A stretch of DNA of 42,256 bases from positions 1 to 42,256 of the forward strand of contig LNEB01000009.1 in NCBI GenBank assembly GCA_001464795.1, given 5' to 3'. The notes under the pieces are model-generated. The model made no database searches, was not told where the DNA came from, and saw only the letters and a program-made list of their open reading frames with translations. This document shows positions 8,585 to 17,095 of this stretch, piece after piece (within the stretch, counting starts at the first letter, position 1; each line of letters begins with the position of its first letter). The position numbers were made by a program, and so were the translations under genes. Origin of the DNA: Bdellovibrionales bacterium Ga0074139. GTDB lineage: Bacteria > Bdellovibrionota > Bdellovibrionia > Bdellovibrionales > Bdellovibrionaceae.

Positions 8585-8614
8585 ACTATAAAACTTTGCT
8601 GCTTTGATTGACAA
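8585..8614 (-). promoter_or_regulatory. Sigma-70-type promoter giving near-leaderless mRNA
   Basis: Minus strand TTGTCA (8614-8609), 18-base spacer, TATAGT (8590-8585). Nine bases then separate the -10 box from the ATG at 8575, so transcription should start about three bases before the start codon. Confidence 0.55.
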
Positions 8615-8762
8615 CCTTTGAGGTGGGCGCTGGCCTTGTGTGTCGACTAACAGATCTCGCTCAGCCCCCACTTAAGATCATAAAAAATTAACAATTAAAA
8701 AATGATTTGAGGTGCTGTTTATAAAAACCTGCTAATACCCCCTTATACCGGAGGATTCATCC

Positions 8763-9446
8763 ATGTTACAACTTCAAGTCCTATTAATCACAGTTTTTTC
8801 CCTGCAACTGCAAGCCAAAGTGTACCGCCCTATACTGAACTCAAGCTCCTCCACTGGAGTCACCTTTTCAATCCCCTACACGGCTGGAACCCATGACGGA
8901 TTTTCTAGCAAGATCGATGGACTTGTGGAAACCGATAATAATGATCAATTGAGATCCGCTCAGTTTATGGTTCCCATCAATTCACTTACCACTTCTAACA
9001 AAACCAGAGATTGTCATATGCTTGAGGCTTTGGGTTTAGATTACAAAACCTCTCAGTTTCCAGAAAAACATGTTTGCAACTCACAAGATCGACTTCCTAA
9101 CTCAGGAGTGAACTCGGTTGTTTATCCAAATATTGCTTTTCAATTTCAAAGCTTTACACAAGTGCCTGCAGTTCCCCTTCAGGTGGGGGTGCCCACAAAA
9201 GCTATTGTTCGAGCTGTTTTGCAAATTCACGGAGTGACAAGACAACTGAACGCCCTTCCCATTCAGGTTACAAAATCAGTTGTACGTGGCCAAACGGTAC
9301 TACGAGTTCAATCTCGCTTTCAGCTTTCACTTCAAGATTACCAAATCATTGTTAAACCTGTAAAAATTGGCCCCTTTTCTTTTGGGGTGGGTGACACTGT
9401 TTCTGTTAATTTAGATTTAAGTTTGAGGGAACTAGTTGGTAAGTAA
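8763..9446 (+). CDS. YceI-like lipid-binding-fold secreted protein
   Basis: 227 residues. The ATG follows a strong GGAGG (CCGGAGGATTCATCC). A short signal peptide ends at about residue 18 (LQLQAKVYRP). The YceI pattern is present: early strand (STGVTFSIPYTAGTHDGFSSKIDGL), a variable middle with two Cys (DCHMLEALG, HVCNSQ), then IHGVTRQL at about residues 157-164 and the closing strands FQLSLQDYQI and FGVGDTVSVNLDLSL. YceI proteins form a lipocalin-like barrel binding isoprenoid-type lipids in the periplasm; the ligand here is unknown. It is followed by the PagP-domain gene after about 100 bases. Confidence 0.82.
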   Translation: MLQLQVLLITVFSLQLQAKVYRPILNSSSSTGVTFSIPYTAGTHDGFSSKIDGLVETDNNDQLRSAQFMVPINSLTTSNKTRDCHMLEALGLDYKTSQFPEKHVCNSQDRLPNSGVNSVVYPNIAFQFQSFTQVPAVPLQVGVPTKAIVRAVLQIHGVTRQLNALPIQVTKSVVRGQTVLRVQSRFQLSLQDYQIIVKPVKIGPFSFGVGDTVSVNLDLSLRELVGK

Positions 9447-9515
9447 CGACCATTTTAAGGCAAGTGTCTCATCATTAAACACTCATTGCTTAATAAATAA
9501 TAGGTAGAGCCGGAG

Positions 9516-9535
9516 ATCAATTTGCATCAATTGAT
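9516..9535 (+). promoter_or_regulatory. Inverted repeat abutting the PagP-domain ribosome site
   Basis: ATCAATT-TGCATC-AATTGAT is a perfect 7-bp inverted repeat ending just before GGCGGAGG (9536-9543), the ribosome site of the gene starting at 9548. It could be an operator or an RNA hairpin affecting translation. Confidence 0.4.
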
Positions 9536-9547
9536 GGCGGAGGCTTT

Positions 9548-10552
9548 ATGAAAAAACTAAGTGGGATGATAGCACTGACAATCTTGACATTGGTCGGACA
9601 GTCACAGGCTCAATCTTTAAGCCCTTTGAACCTTTCTTTAGACCGCAAAGCTTTAGAGCTAACAAATAGTTATAAATCCATTAATTTTTCATCTCGGTTG
9701 AGCCCTGATGTGTGTGGACAGGTTTTACAGCAGCTCACTGAGCTTGGGATCAATAAAACTCAAGACAGCGACCTCAATCAAATCTTAAACTCAATAGCTG
9801 TTGAGTGTGGACTCAGTCAGTTCGAGTCTAGTATTCAGTTCGCCCCCGTATATTACCAATTTGCTAACTCTGACCTTAAAATTCTATGGGACGGCAAATC
9901 TGTTTCAGTGAATGAAAAAGCAGAACTCACATTGAAATACACAATGCCTGGATCGTTTAACAATGTTGTTCAACTTACCCAAAGCCAACTTCAGCCAAAA
10001 GAAGAAATCATAGATACAACAGATACCAAAACTGTCGAGAGTACAAACTTAGGCATTCTTGATCGCTTGACTTTAACAACGAGCACCGTGATGAATAAAA
10101 TGAAGCTTTTAGCTCGTGATGGTCAGACCCATGTGATTTGGTCGGGCATTGCCTACCATGATCGTGGTACATACAGTGCTGAAAAAATTAAAACTTTAAA
10201 TGAAAAAGCTTGGGGAATCGGTTTTGAAAGTGTGAAAATAAATGAAAATGGAAATCGTGAAGCTGTAGCCGCAATGGTTGTTCGTGATTCCCACTTTGAT
10301 CCTCAGTTGTCCATAAGCTATGAGTGGCAAACAGGCCTTCGAATTTCAAAAAATATTAAACTGTGGGGTGGATATACTGCAGGTTTAATCTCGAGATCAG
10401 ACTTCAGCTATATCCCAATTCCCTTTGCACTGCCATCTGCAGGAATTTCCATTGGTAAACTCAATTTAAAAACTGTTTTCATTCCGAGCTTAACTGGCGT
10501 GAGCAATGGAAATGTGCTTTTTATTTTTGCAAGTGTTCCATTAAACAAATGA
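9548..10552 (+). CDS. PagP-type lipid A palmitoyltransferase with long N-terminal extension
   Basis: 334 residues. The ATG follows GGAGG; the signal peptide ends near residue 22 (QSQAQS). Residues ~193-330 align by eye with E. coli PagP: IAYHDRGTYSAEKIKTLNEK with AWGIGFE, MVVRDSHFDPQ, LWGGYTAGL, YIPIPFALPSAGI and FIPSLTGVSNGNVLF. The catalytic His (His204) and Asp-Ser pair (Asp247, Ser248) of PagP are kept. PagP is an outer-membrane barrel moving palmitate from phospholipid to lipid A. Usual PagP is about 160-190 residues. Here ~170 extra residues precede the barrel, with two Cys (56, 87), and are not recognised. The symbol is left blank because the architecture is new to me. Confidence 0.82.
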   Translation: MKKLSGMIALTILTLVGQSQAQSLSPLNLSLDRKALELTNSYKSINFSSRLSPDVCGQVLQQLTELGINKTQDSDLNQILNSIAVECGLSQFESSIQFAPVYYQFANSDLKILWDGKSVSVNEKAELTLKYTMPGSFNNVVQLTQSQLQPKEEIIDTTDTKTVESTNLGILDRLTLTTSTVMNKMKLLARDGQTHVIWSGIAYHDRGTYSAEKIKTLNEKAWGIGFESVKINENGNREAVAAMVVRDSHFDPQLSISYEWQTGLRISKNIKLWGGYTAGLISRSDFSYIPIPFALPSAGISIGKLNLKTVFIPSLTGVSNGNVLFIFASVPLNK

Positions 10553-10576
10553 AATCATAATTATTAAGTTTTATAC

Positions 10577-12094
10577 TTGTATTCTTTTGAATTTCTCATA
10601 AGGTATAGCTTAGAGGTATATATTAAAGACGACAAGGATCAAATTCATAATTTGTTCAAAAAACCTGAATTTTGGATCATCATCTGTGCCACTGTTATTG
10701 CCACGTTCATGAGAAGTATTGGACTTGGCGATCTCAGTTTATGGTATGACGAGGGCTTTTCGTCTTGGTCTGCTCGCCTGAGCATCATTGAAACATTGCG
10801 CTTAAGCTTTTCAGTTGAACCTAATCCACCACTCTACCCGATTTTTCTGCGCTTTTGGAGCACCCTGTTCGGAGATAGTGAGTGGGCTTTGCGCTTTCCC
10901 TCGCTGATATTTTCTGGACTCTGCATCGCAGCAGTGGGTTGGCTAGGATGGCGCTTCGTTTCACCTCGCGTCGGCACAGTCGCAGCACTTTGGACAATGG
11001 CCAGTCCCATTGTGATCGAATACTCCCGCGAGGCCAGAGTGTATTCGAGTTTTTGTTTTTTCTCTTTGCTTGCGATGGGTTCCATGCCTGTTTTAGGAAA
11101 ACCCTGGAGCCGAAGCATGAGATGGCTTCATATCATTGCTACAAGTGCTGCCTTATGGCTTCACGCCTATGCATTCTTTCTTATTCCCGCACAAATTGTT
11201 TACATCCTAGGACAATATCTTTATTCCAAAAAAACAGGTTTTGCCTCAACCGAAGCCAATCAGTTGTTAGAGCAAGCCATCAGATCCTTTACAACAATCG
11301 GACTGCTCACTTTTTGGTGGTACATGGCTGTTGTTCTTAATTCTTCAGATTATATTGATCGTTTTTCCTGGATAGATGGTTTGGATCCGGTGCTACCTAT
11401 GTTTATTGATGCTTATTTTCAGTTAACACAATGGACTCCAGGCTTTGTTGTCCTTTCGATTTTTGCTTTATCTTTTTTATACTGGTTAAGAAATGGAATA
11501 TTTTTAAAGTTTGTGACTTATCCAGCCTGGGCCTTAGCCTTGTTCACACTTTTTAGTTTAGCACTACCATTAATCATTGGTCATTTTTGGCAACCTATTT
11601 TCGTGCCTCGATACGCAATGGCAGCGGTTGCTGTCGCACATATCTGGCTGCTTGTTCCTTTGGCCACCCTACTTGATCGTCAGCGTATTTTGTTTGTGCT
11701 GTTATGTGGAGGCCTTAGCCTGTCAGCAGCTTCAACCACTTACTATCAAATCACAAACACACGTAAAGAAGAGTGGCAGCTTGCCATTCAATCTTTAACA
11801 AACGAAGAACCAGGAACACTTCTTCTTGTGACACCAGCCTACTACGCCTACACATCGCCAGACTATTACCTTCGAAAATTGGGCTTAAACAAGCAAATCA
11901 TAACATCCTATCCAAAGGACAAAAATGAGTTCTCGAAATTGATTACAAAATACCAACGTTTATGGCTGGCCATGGTGAACTCTTCAGGAGACAGCGACAT
12001 AAAGCCAGAATGGTTAATGGAACAAAATTTTAGGCCAGGTCGAGAGGTCACATTCCACAAGATACAATTAAAAGAATTTATTCGCGAAGAGTAG
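10577..12094 (+). CDS. GT-C glycosyltransferase, GT39/ArnT/RgtA-like membrane protein
   Basis: About 505 residues with 10-12 hydrophobic segments. Near the N-terminus LSLWYDEGFSSW carries the acidic DE of the first periplasmic loop that binds the polyprenyl-phosphate sugar donor in GT-C enzymes. NPPLYPIFLRFWSTLFGDSEW and ALRFPSLIF follow the family pattern. Such enzymes add sugars to lipid A, glycans or proteins on the outer face of the inner membrane. Its place after the PagP-domain gene suggests lipid A or surface glycan modification (inference). The start is uncertain: TTG at 10577 lacks a ribosome site, and TTG at 10652 (after AAGGA) is an alternative. The end overlaps the convergent gene by 17 bases. 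Confidence 0.8.
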   Translation: MYSFEFLIRYSLEVYIKDDKDQIHNLFKKPEFWIIICATVIATFMRSIGLGDLSLWYDEGFSSWSARLSIIETLRLSFSVEPNPPLYPIFLRFWSTLFGDSEWALRFPSLIFSGLCIAAVGWLGWRFVSPRVGTVAALWTMASPIVIEYSREARVYSSFCFFSLLAMGSMPVLGKPWSRSMRWLHIIATSAALWLHAYAFFLIPAQIVYILGQYLYSKKTGFASTEANQLLEQAIRSFTTIGLLTFWWYMAVVLNSSDYIDRFSWIDGLDPVLPMFIDAYFQLTQWTPGFVVLSIFALSFLYWLRNGIFLKFVTYPAWALALFTLFSLALPLIIGHFWQPIFVPRYAMAAVAVAHIWLLVPLATLLDRQRILFVLLCGGLSLSAASTTYYQITNTRKEEWQLAIQSLTNEEPGTLLLVTPAYYAYTSPDYYLRKLGLNKQIITSYPKDKNEFSKLITKYQRLWLAMVNSSGDSDIKPEWLMEQNFRPGREVTFHKIQLKEFIREE

Positions 12095-13325
12095 ATTCCA
12101 AAAATCCAAAATAGATTTTGAAAATCTCATTCATCGTAGTTTTTCGCTCAGTGGGATCTGGAATTCGCTCTGCTAAGTCTAAAACGTTATGATCAAAAAA
12201 ATCATTGGGGTTTACGAACTTGGGGTCAATTAATAGCTTTGCTTTATATTTATTTAACACTTCTCTGACCTTATCCGCATTGCTGATGGCATCCGTTGGC
12301 GAGAAGGCTTCGAGTGTTGTGAATGCAGTTCTGGGCACCTCATGGAAATAGATGTGATGAAGCAAGTGCAGTAGTTCTAACTGTTTTCCTGAATATTGAG
12401 AATTTATGATCTGATCATAAATAGCATTTTTAATCGGATCGATGTGCTGCCTGGTCAACTGACTACTAATTCGAAGATTCTGAAAAGGGTTAGGCCTGTA
12501 GTCGAAAAAATAAACCACAGCATGAAGTAAGTCATGAATCGGCATGTGAAATTCTGAGTAGTCCACACCGTCTACATATTGGGGGGTTGTTGCAAGCCCA
12601 ATGGGCCAAACTCCATTTCGAGACATGGCATTCATAGATTCAATGCTTAGATCACCTAAGGCTGGAAGCATGGGTGCTTTTTCAAAATTTTTCATCACTT
12701 TATAAACCAAAACCCAAACTGAATAATTATTGGCTGCATCATCAGACAAATCTTTTTCTAGAATTCCACGTTCTTTGTGGAATTCAACGTATCCGTCATA
12801 AGCTGATTTGATCAGTTCTTTGAAGCTTTCATGGGAAGCATAGTTGGCGTCGATGTAAGCGGATGGCACCTTCACTCGATTTTCAGAGACCCGGGACATA
12901 TTGTATTGAATCGTGTTTTCCATGTCTAGCAAAGCTCCCATCCTAAACGGTAGGGCAAAGATATATTCATAGGTGAGATTTTTATTTTTAATTCTATCAA
13001 GAGTTTCTTGAATCACTTGCTCAACCAGCACTGACCTGTCAGCATGGTAAAGCTCATCAGCTTTAAATGGTAATTTACGTTTCACTTCAGTTGTGATTTT
13101 TAAAACCATGGGTACAAGTCTGGCCAGATGAGTCTTTTCAGGGTCAATATTTTTGATATTATTTGCTAACCAGTGACTTGCATGAACAAGGTTTCGGTTG
13201 AATGACTCAGTTTGAAACTGTTTAGAGCCTTTGCCAATTACCGTCCTGCAACTGTTCTGAGCATGAACAGGTGAAAAGCTTAAAAAACTGATAAATAGGC
13301 TAATAAGTAGTAAATATTTTTTCAT
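12078..13325 (-). CDS. Secreted protein of unknown function
   Basis: 415 residues. Residues 1-22 (MKKYLLLISLFISFLSFS then PVHA) form a signal peptide before QN. The mature protein is mostly alpha-helical. A His-rich middle is notable: FHMPIHDLLHAVVYFFDYRPNPF and, about 60 residues on, LLHLLHHIYFHEVPRTAF. Spaced His and Asp/Glu in helices could form a metal site, but no known motif such as HExxH is present. A single pair of Cys is not evident. No ribosome site precedes the ATG. The end overlaps the GT-C gene. No family recognised; periplasmic or released location inferred. Confidence 0.7.
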   Translation of the reverse strand: MKKYLLLISLFISFLSFSPVHAQNSCRTVIGKGSKQFQTESFNRNLVHASHWLANNIKNIDPEKTHLARLVPMVLKITTEVKRKLPFKADELYHADRSVLVEQVIQETLDRIKNKNLTYEYIFALPFRMGALLDMENTIQYNMSRVSENRVKVPSAYIDANYASHESFKELIKSAYDGYVEFHKERGILEKDLSDDAANNYSVWVLVYKVMKNFEKAPMLPALGDLSIESMNAMSRNGVWPIGLATTPQYVDGVDYSEFHMPIHDLLHAVVYFFDYRPNPFQNLRISSQLTRQHIDPIKNAIYDQIINSQYSGKQLELLHLLHHIYFHEVPRTAFTTLEAFSPTDAISNADKVREVLNKYKAKLLIDPKFVNPNDFFDHNVLDLAERIPDPTERKTTMNEIFKIYFGFLESTLRE

Positions 13326-13414
13326 ACAAACAATGAGTGCAGTTTAAATACCAATAGCACTGATTCAATTTGAGACAAAAGATGCGGTCCCAACATTGCA
13401 TTAAATTTTCTATT

Positions 13415-14593
13415 ATGTGGATAAAAAAATGGATGGCTTTGATTTTTGTTTCATTAGTGCTTGTAGCTCAAGCACAAGCTGTCACTTTTTTTTCTGTAGG
13501 TCAGGATTCACAAATTCAAAAATTGATTGATCAGGCCTACATTGAAATTTTTCGCTCCCCGCTTAACAACCGACTTTGTGCCATTTCCAACAAAGCTGAC
13601 TTTTGGAAAACTTATTTAGGTGTCACATCAACGGCTGCTGAAAAGATATCAAGCCAGTGTGGATTTCAGCTCTTCAATCAATTTCCAAGGCCTAAATATG
13701 AAATTCCCAACGGCTTTCCTAGTTTCCCCTTTCATGGAAAATTACAGCCAAAAAGTTATTTCGTTTCCTGGGATGAAAACCAAGTGTCCGCTGTACAAAG
13801 TTGGACCGATTCAGCCAACGCGACGTACTTGTTCTTAGACAGCAAAACATCCCCTGATGAATTGAAAATGATGCTGGCTCACGAACTTGCCATTTCTTTT
13901 GATTCAAAAAATAATTTAAACTTTATGGCCTTTTCTTACCTGGAAGGCGTGGGTCCTACTTATGAATTTTTTGACTACACAGGCCTTAATATTAAAAATG
14001 CCAATGAAGCCATTCCCTACATTGGAAAGCTATCCTATGCATTGAACTCTCTGGCTGTGCAGAAGTATGTGCAAGTAACAGCTGTCATGAGAGCCAACAA
14101 CATCGAGCGTTTACTTATTGGTCAAAAACCGATCACAGCCTTGGATCCTGCCGCTTGCAAAAAAGAATTTTTAGAATTACTGACTTTCTTTAAAAAATTT
14201 CCTGAAAAAACGATTTCAGAAAATGATCTGTCTTTATGGGAGTCCTATTCCAAATCCTTTGATGATAAGTACAAACTTAAATCGGAAGAGGAAGAAAGCC
14301 AACTCCTCGATTTAGTTTTTAACTTCCAACTTCCTTTGAAAAATCAGCCTGATCTATGTCTCTACCTTGCTACACCTTTGTTAGACGGAGTTCGTAACAA
14401 TTTGTTTACTTCAGGACCCAGACCAAGGGTTACTGGGGGTACAGGATCATCAAATGAATCAGTACTGAAATCACTATCAACAGACATCGATAATAAAACT
14501 ATATTAGAGAAAGATAATTTTAAAAGACCTTACAGACTGGATAACTTTTTAAAAATAGAAACACCTCTGCCTCAAAAAGGGCTTAAGCCATGA
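13415..14593 (+). CDS. Secreted protein of unknown function
   Basis: 392 residues from ATG 13415. This start gives a compact signal peptide (WIKKWMALIFVSLVLVAQAQA). Upstream in-frame TTG 13370 and ATG 13382 would add a hydrophilic leader, and ATG 13433 is also possible. None has a good ribosome site. The mature part has an MLAHELAISFD segment resembling the active helix of zinc peptidases but lacking the second His. Four or more Cys are spread through it (RLCAIS, SQCGF, AACKKE, DLCLYL). The stop overlaps the next start (ATGA), so this gene and the helical-repeat gene are coupled and may act together. Family not recognised. Confidence 0.65.
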   Translation: MWIKKWMALIFVSLVLVAQAQAVTFFSVGQDSQIQKLIDQAYIEIFRSPLNNRLCAISNKADFWKTYLGVTSTAAEKISSQCGFQLFNQFPRPKYEIPNGFPSFPFHGKLQPKSYFVSWDENQVSAVQSWTDSANATYLFLDSKTSPDELKMMLAHELAISFDSKNNLNFMAFSYLEGVGPTYEFFDYTGLNIKNANEAIPYIGKLSYALNSLAVQKYVQVTAVMRANNIERLLIGQKPITALDPAACKKEFLELLTFFKKFPEKTISENDLSLWESYSKSFDDKYKLKSEEEESQLLDLVFNFQLPLKNQPDLCLYLATPLLDGVRNNLFTSGPRPRVTGGTGSSNESVLKSLSTDIDNKTILEKDNFKRPYRLDNFLKIETPLPQKGLKP

Positions 14594-15804
14594 GCTCAGC
14601 CGCCAGACAAGAAAAGCATAAGATTGGCGTTTTATTGATGTCTCAAGGAAAACATTTAAAGGCCCTTGAGGTTTTAACCAATGCTTACAATGATCATGGA
14701 AGTTATATTTTGCTGCTCGGTGATCTGATCGCTTGCCATTATGTACTGGGCCAAAATTTAGAAAGCTCTTACTACCTGAATAAATATGAAAATGAACTTC
14801 AAACCATCGAAGGCCTTTTGTCTTCGCAAGTTTTGGCAAAGGCCCTTGTTTTCCTAGGTAAAATGCAAGAAGAGCACGCCCTGCTTGATCAAGCTTTTAA
14901 ATCCTACAGCAAAGCCGTTGATAGCCAGTCAAACCTATGGACCAACTCGCAACTACTCAGATTTCAGGCCGTCTACGGAATTCATAAGAACCTGGAAAAA
15001 CTTTATACTTTTTGCACTGAAGTTTACCCCTTGAATGATAATGAATACTTCGAAGCCGAGCATGCTAGATTGCTTGCAGAGCTTCACTTATTTGGAATTG
15101 AAAAAGCCTTTGTTCATTTAAAAAATCTTTTATCCAATGCTAAAATTCAACCAGCTGATCAACGACTTCTTTATTTTGATTTTTTAGAATTTGTCTTGCA
15201 AAAAAAGGATTCAAATTTAAGTGACTTAAAAGATCTTTTAATAAAATTAAACCTCACTGAACTAGATCCCTATGAAGCTTGTTTGGAAAAAATTCTTATG
15301 GATTCTGAGTATAAATTAAATCCAGTAGAGCTTAATCGGCTTTCACAAACTGTTTCACTCTTATCCACTTTTCGGCTCAGCAGGCTAGCCAACTATCAAA
15401 ATACTAATCCAACGACTGACATTTCAGTAAAAAATAAGAAGCTACTTTTGATGCAGTGGAGATCTCCAGTGGCTAAAAATCCATTATCCATTCAACTTTG
15501 CCTGTCAACCGGTCGCTTTTCTTTTGGTGAAAAAGTTCACTTCGTAAAACCTTTTTCACTGAACATGATCATTTTAAAAACATTTACTGAAATTAAGTCC
15601 ATTGATACAGAAGAATTTATTAAAAATGTTATAGAAAAGCATGAACTGAATGAATACACCTATGACACTGTTAAAAAGGCTGTATCGCGAGTGAATCTTC
15701 TTATTTTTGAATTAGTTGGCAAAGAAAAAGCTTTTAAACTTAATCAACATAACCTCACGCTTAACCATCAAATTCAGATTTCTGTTAAAACAGGCCATGG
15801 GTGA
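14590..15804 (+). CDS. TPR-like protein coupled to the upstream secreted protein
   Basis: 404 residues, no signal peptide. Residues ~5-230 are helical hairpins of TPR type (KIGVLLMSQGKHLKALEVL, and DQAFKSYSKAVDSQSNLW). The C-terminal ~110 residues (from about MQWRSPVAKNPLSIQL) switch to mixed alpha/beta, ending VNLLIFELVGKEKAFKLN, reminiscent of a winged-helix-like fold but not assignable. Its ATG overlaps the stop of the upstream secreted-protein gene by four bases. Likely cytoplasmic scaffold or regulator. Function unknown. Confidence 0.65.
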   Translation: MSSAARQEKHKIGVLLMSQGKHLKALEVLTNAYNDHGSYILLLGDLIACHYVLGQNLESSYYLNKYENELQTIEGLLSSQVLAKALVFLGKMQEEHALLDQAFKSYSKAVDSQSNLWTNSQLLRFQAVYGIHKNLEKLYTFCTEVYPLNDNEYFEAEHARLLAELHLFGIEKAFVHLKNLLSNAKIQPADQRLLYFDFLEFVLQKKDSNLSDLKDLLIKLNLTELDPYEACLEKILMDSEYKLNPVELNRLSQTVSLLSTFRLSRLANYQNTNPTTDISVKNKKLLLMQWRSPVAKNPLSIQLCLSTGRFSFGEKVHFVKPFSLNMIILKTFTEIKSIDTEEFIKNVIEKHELNEYTYDTVKKAVSRVNLLIFELVGKEKAFKLNQHNLTLNHQIQISVKTGHG

Positions 15805-15880
15805 AATTGGTTACGAAGACTACCAATGTCCTTCTTTAATGGCCATGTTGAATCAAACGAATCAATGAAGTTTAGCTACC

Positions 15881-17095
15881 CTATTTGTTACTGTCCTCTA
15901 GGGAAATTGGAGGTTCTGGGAAGGCCTTAGGCACCGCCACAGAAAACCATTTGAACCAATCTTTATTCAAATCAACATTTTCCGTTAAAATTTTGTAATC
16001 CTTCAGTAACTCAGCCACTTTATCAATCGTCATTAGTGAATCTGCTAATTTCAAACGTTTTGCGATGCTAATTGAAATTAAGACTCCCGTTTCAATAGGA
16101 ACATACAGGCCACCCGTTGCGATTGTGAAAAAAATCGAAACGGTTGCCATCGCACGGTCCACGGGTTTGAGTCGTTTTCCAGTGAACATATTTTTATTGT
16201 AGTAGAGTGCATAAAAATCCTGAATCAAAGAAGTCGCTGGATTCAGACCAGTAATAAATCCTGCAATGTCTCCAGCCAAGTCCTGCAATTCTGCTGCTGT
16301 GAGTTCATCATTAGCAATAGCATAATCCAGACTTACCTTGGTGACCGCGGTACCCATATTTTTTAGATCGGCTTGAATTTTAGTCCTAGGTACGTATCTA
16401 TCAAAAGTTTCTAAAAGGTCCTTTCCTCGTTTTGCTAATTCAGGATTCTTTATGGCAGAAAATTTTTCTGTGTATTTTTCAACATTAAAGTCAGGCTCGG
16501 CAGCAATTTCATCCCTCGCTTCAGCTAAAATATCTGAAACTGATTGGAAAGCCTGGGAACCTAACTTCAGAACGTCCTGATTGATGGAATTTAACTCAGC
16601 CTGTGACTCAGCAAGTTTTCCTAGGGCATCCTCATATTCCTGCTTGGCCTGAGGATCTGGCTTCGTAATTTCTCCGACAATGTAAATGGCAGCACCCTTG
16701 GCTGCTCCCACGCCTGCACCTCGGAGGGCTCCATCCAACGAAGAACCTCCTGGGCTTCCTGAACGTGTCCCTTGTTGACTCGTTGGTGTCTGTGCAGCTT
16801 TTGTCTCACCGGTAGAATTCGCAGTCACATTGGAAATCTGAGCTTTACTGAGAAACACAGAACCTTCGAAAAAGTAGTCCTTCTCTCCATTTGTGTTGAT
16901 GACAATTTTTTGTAACGTACCTACGTAAAGGTTTCTGTCGGAACCAAGAAAGACCACATTTTCAGCAGGCAACTTGAGATCAGAAAACCTAGCTTCATCA
17001 ATGGCTGAGACACCACCCATATACTTAAATTCTCTGCTTTGGGCATGCAAAGATAAGGCAGAAAAGAAGACCAGAAGAAATGTTAGATAATTCAT
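15881..17095 (-). CDS. Exported protein with pre-toxin-TG-like segment (third of three-gene operon)
   Basis: 404 residues; signal peptide MNYLTFLLVFFSALSLHA before QS. Order: an N-terminal beta-rich ~85 residues; a low-complexity Ser/Thr/Gly linker; a glycine/alanine hydrophobic helix (GALRGAGVGAAKGAAIYIVG); a coiled-coil helix region (~150-270); then a segment GLNPATSLIQDFYALYYN with MFTGKRLKPVDRAMATVS and a hydrophobic hairpin to ~365. The TGKRL..DRA pattern recalls the PT-TG (pre-toxin TG) domain before toxin tips of polymorphic toxins, a weak by-eye likeness. About 40 polar residues follow, with no known toxin domain. The ATG overlaps the stop of the preceding gene. Could belong to a secreted effector or pore complex. 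Confidence 0.6.
   Translation of the reverse strand: MNYLTFLLVFFSALSLHAQSREFKYMGGVSAIDEARFSDLKLPAENVVFLGSDRNLYVGTLQKIVINTNGEKDYFFEGSVFLSKAQISNVTANSTGETKAAQTPTSQQGTRSGSPGGSSLDGALRGAGVGAAKGAAIYIVGEITKPDPQAKQEYEDALGKLAESQAELNSINQDVLKLGSQAFQSVSDILAEARDEIAAEPDFNVEKYTEKFSAIKNPELAKRGKDLLETFDRYVPRTKIQADLKNMGTAVTKVSLDYAIANDELTAAELQDLAGDIAGFITGLNPATSLIQDFYALYYNKNMFTGKRLKPVDRAMATVSIFFTIATGGLYVPIETGVLISISIAKRLKLADSLMTIDKVAELLKDYKILTENVDLNKDWFKWFSVAVPKAFPEPPISLEDSNK

Noticed and set aside
8576-8671. Longer N-terminus for the S9 peptidase
   Set aside because: The extra 32 residues are polar and would hide the lipoprotein signal; the predicted promoter lies inside this stretch.
9474-9490. AACACTCATTGCT shared with the leader near 3264
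   Set aside because: A 13-base match between two places in 42 kb is expected by chance, and the surroundings do not align.
13871-13907. HExxH-like zinc site in the protein at 13415-14593
   Set aside because: The segment is AHELAIS; the second histidine of HExxH is absent.
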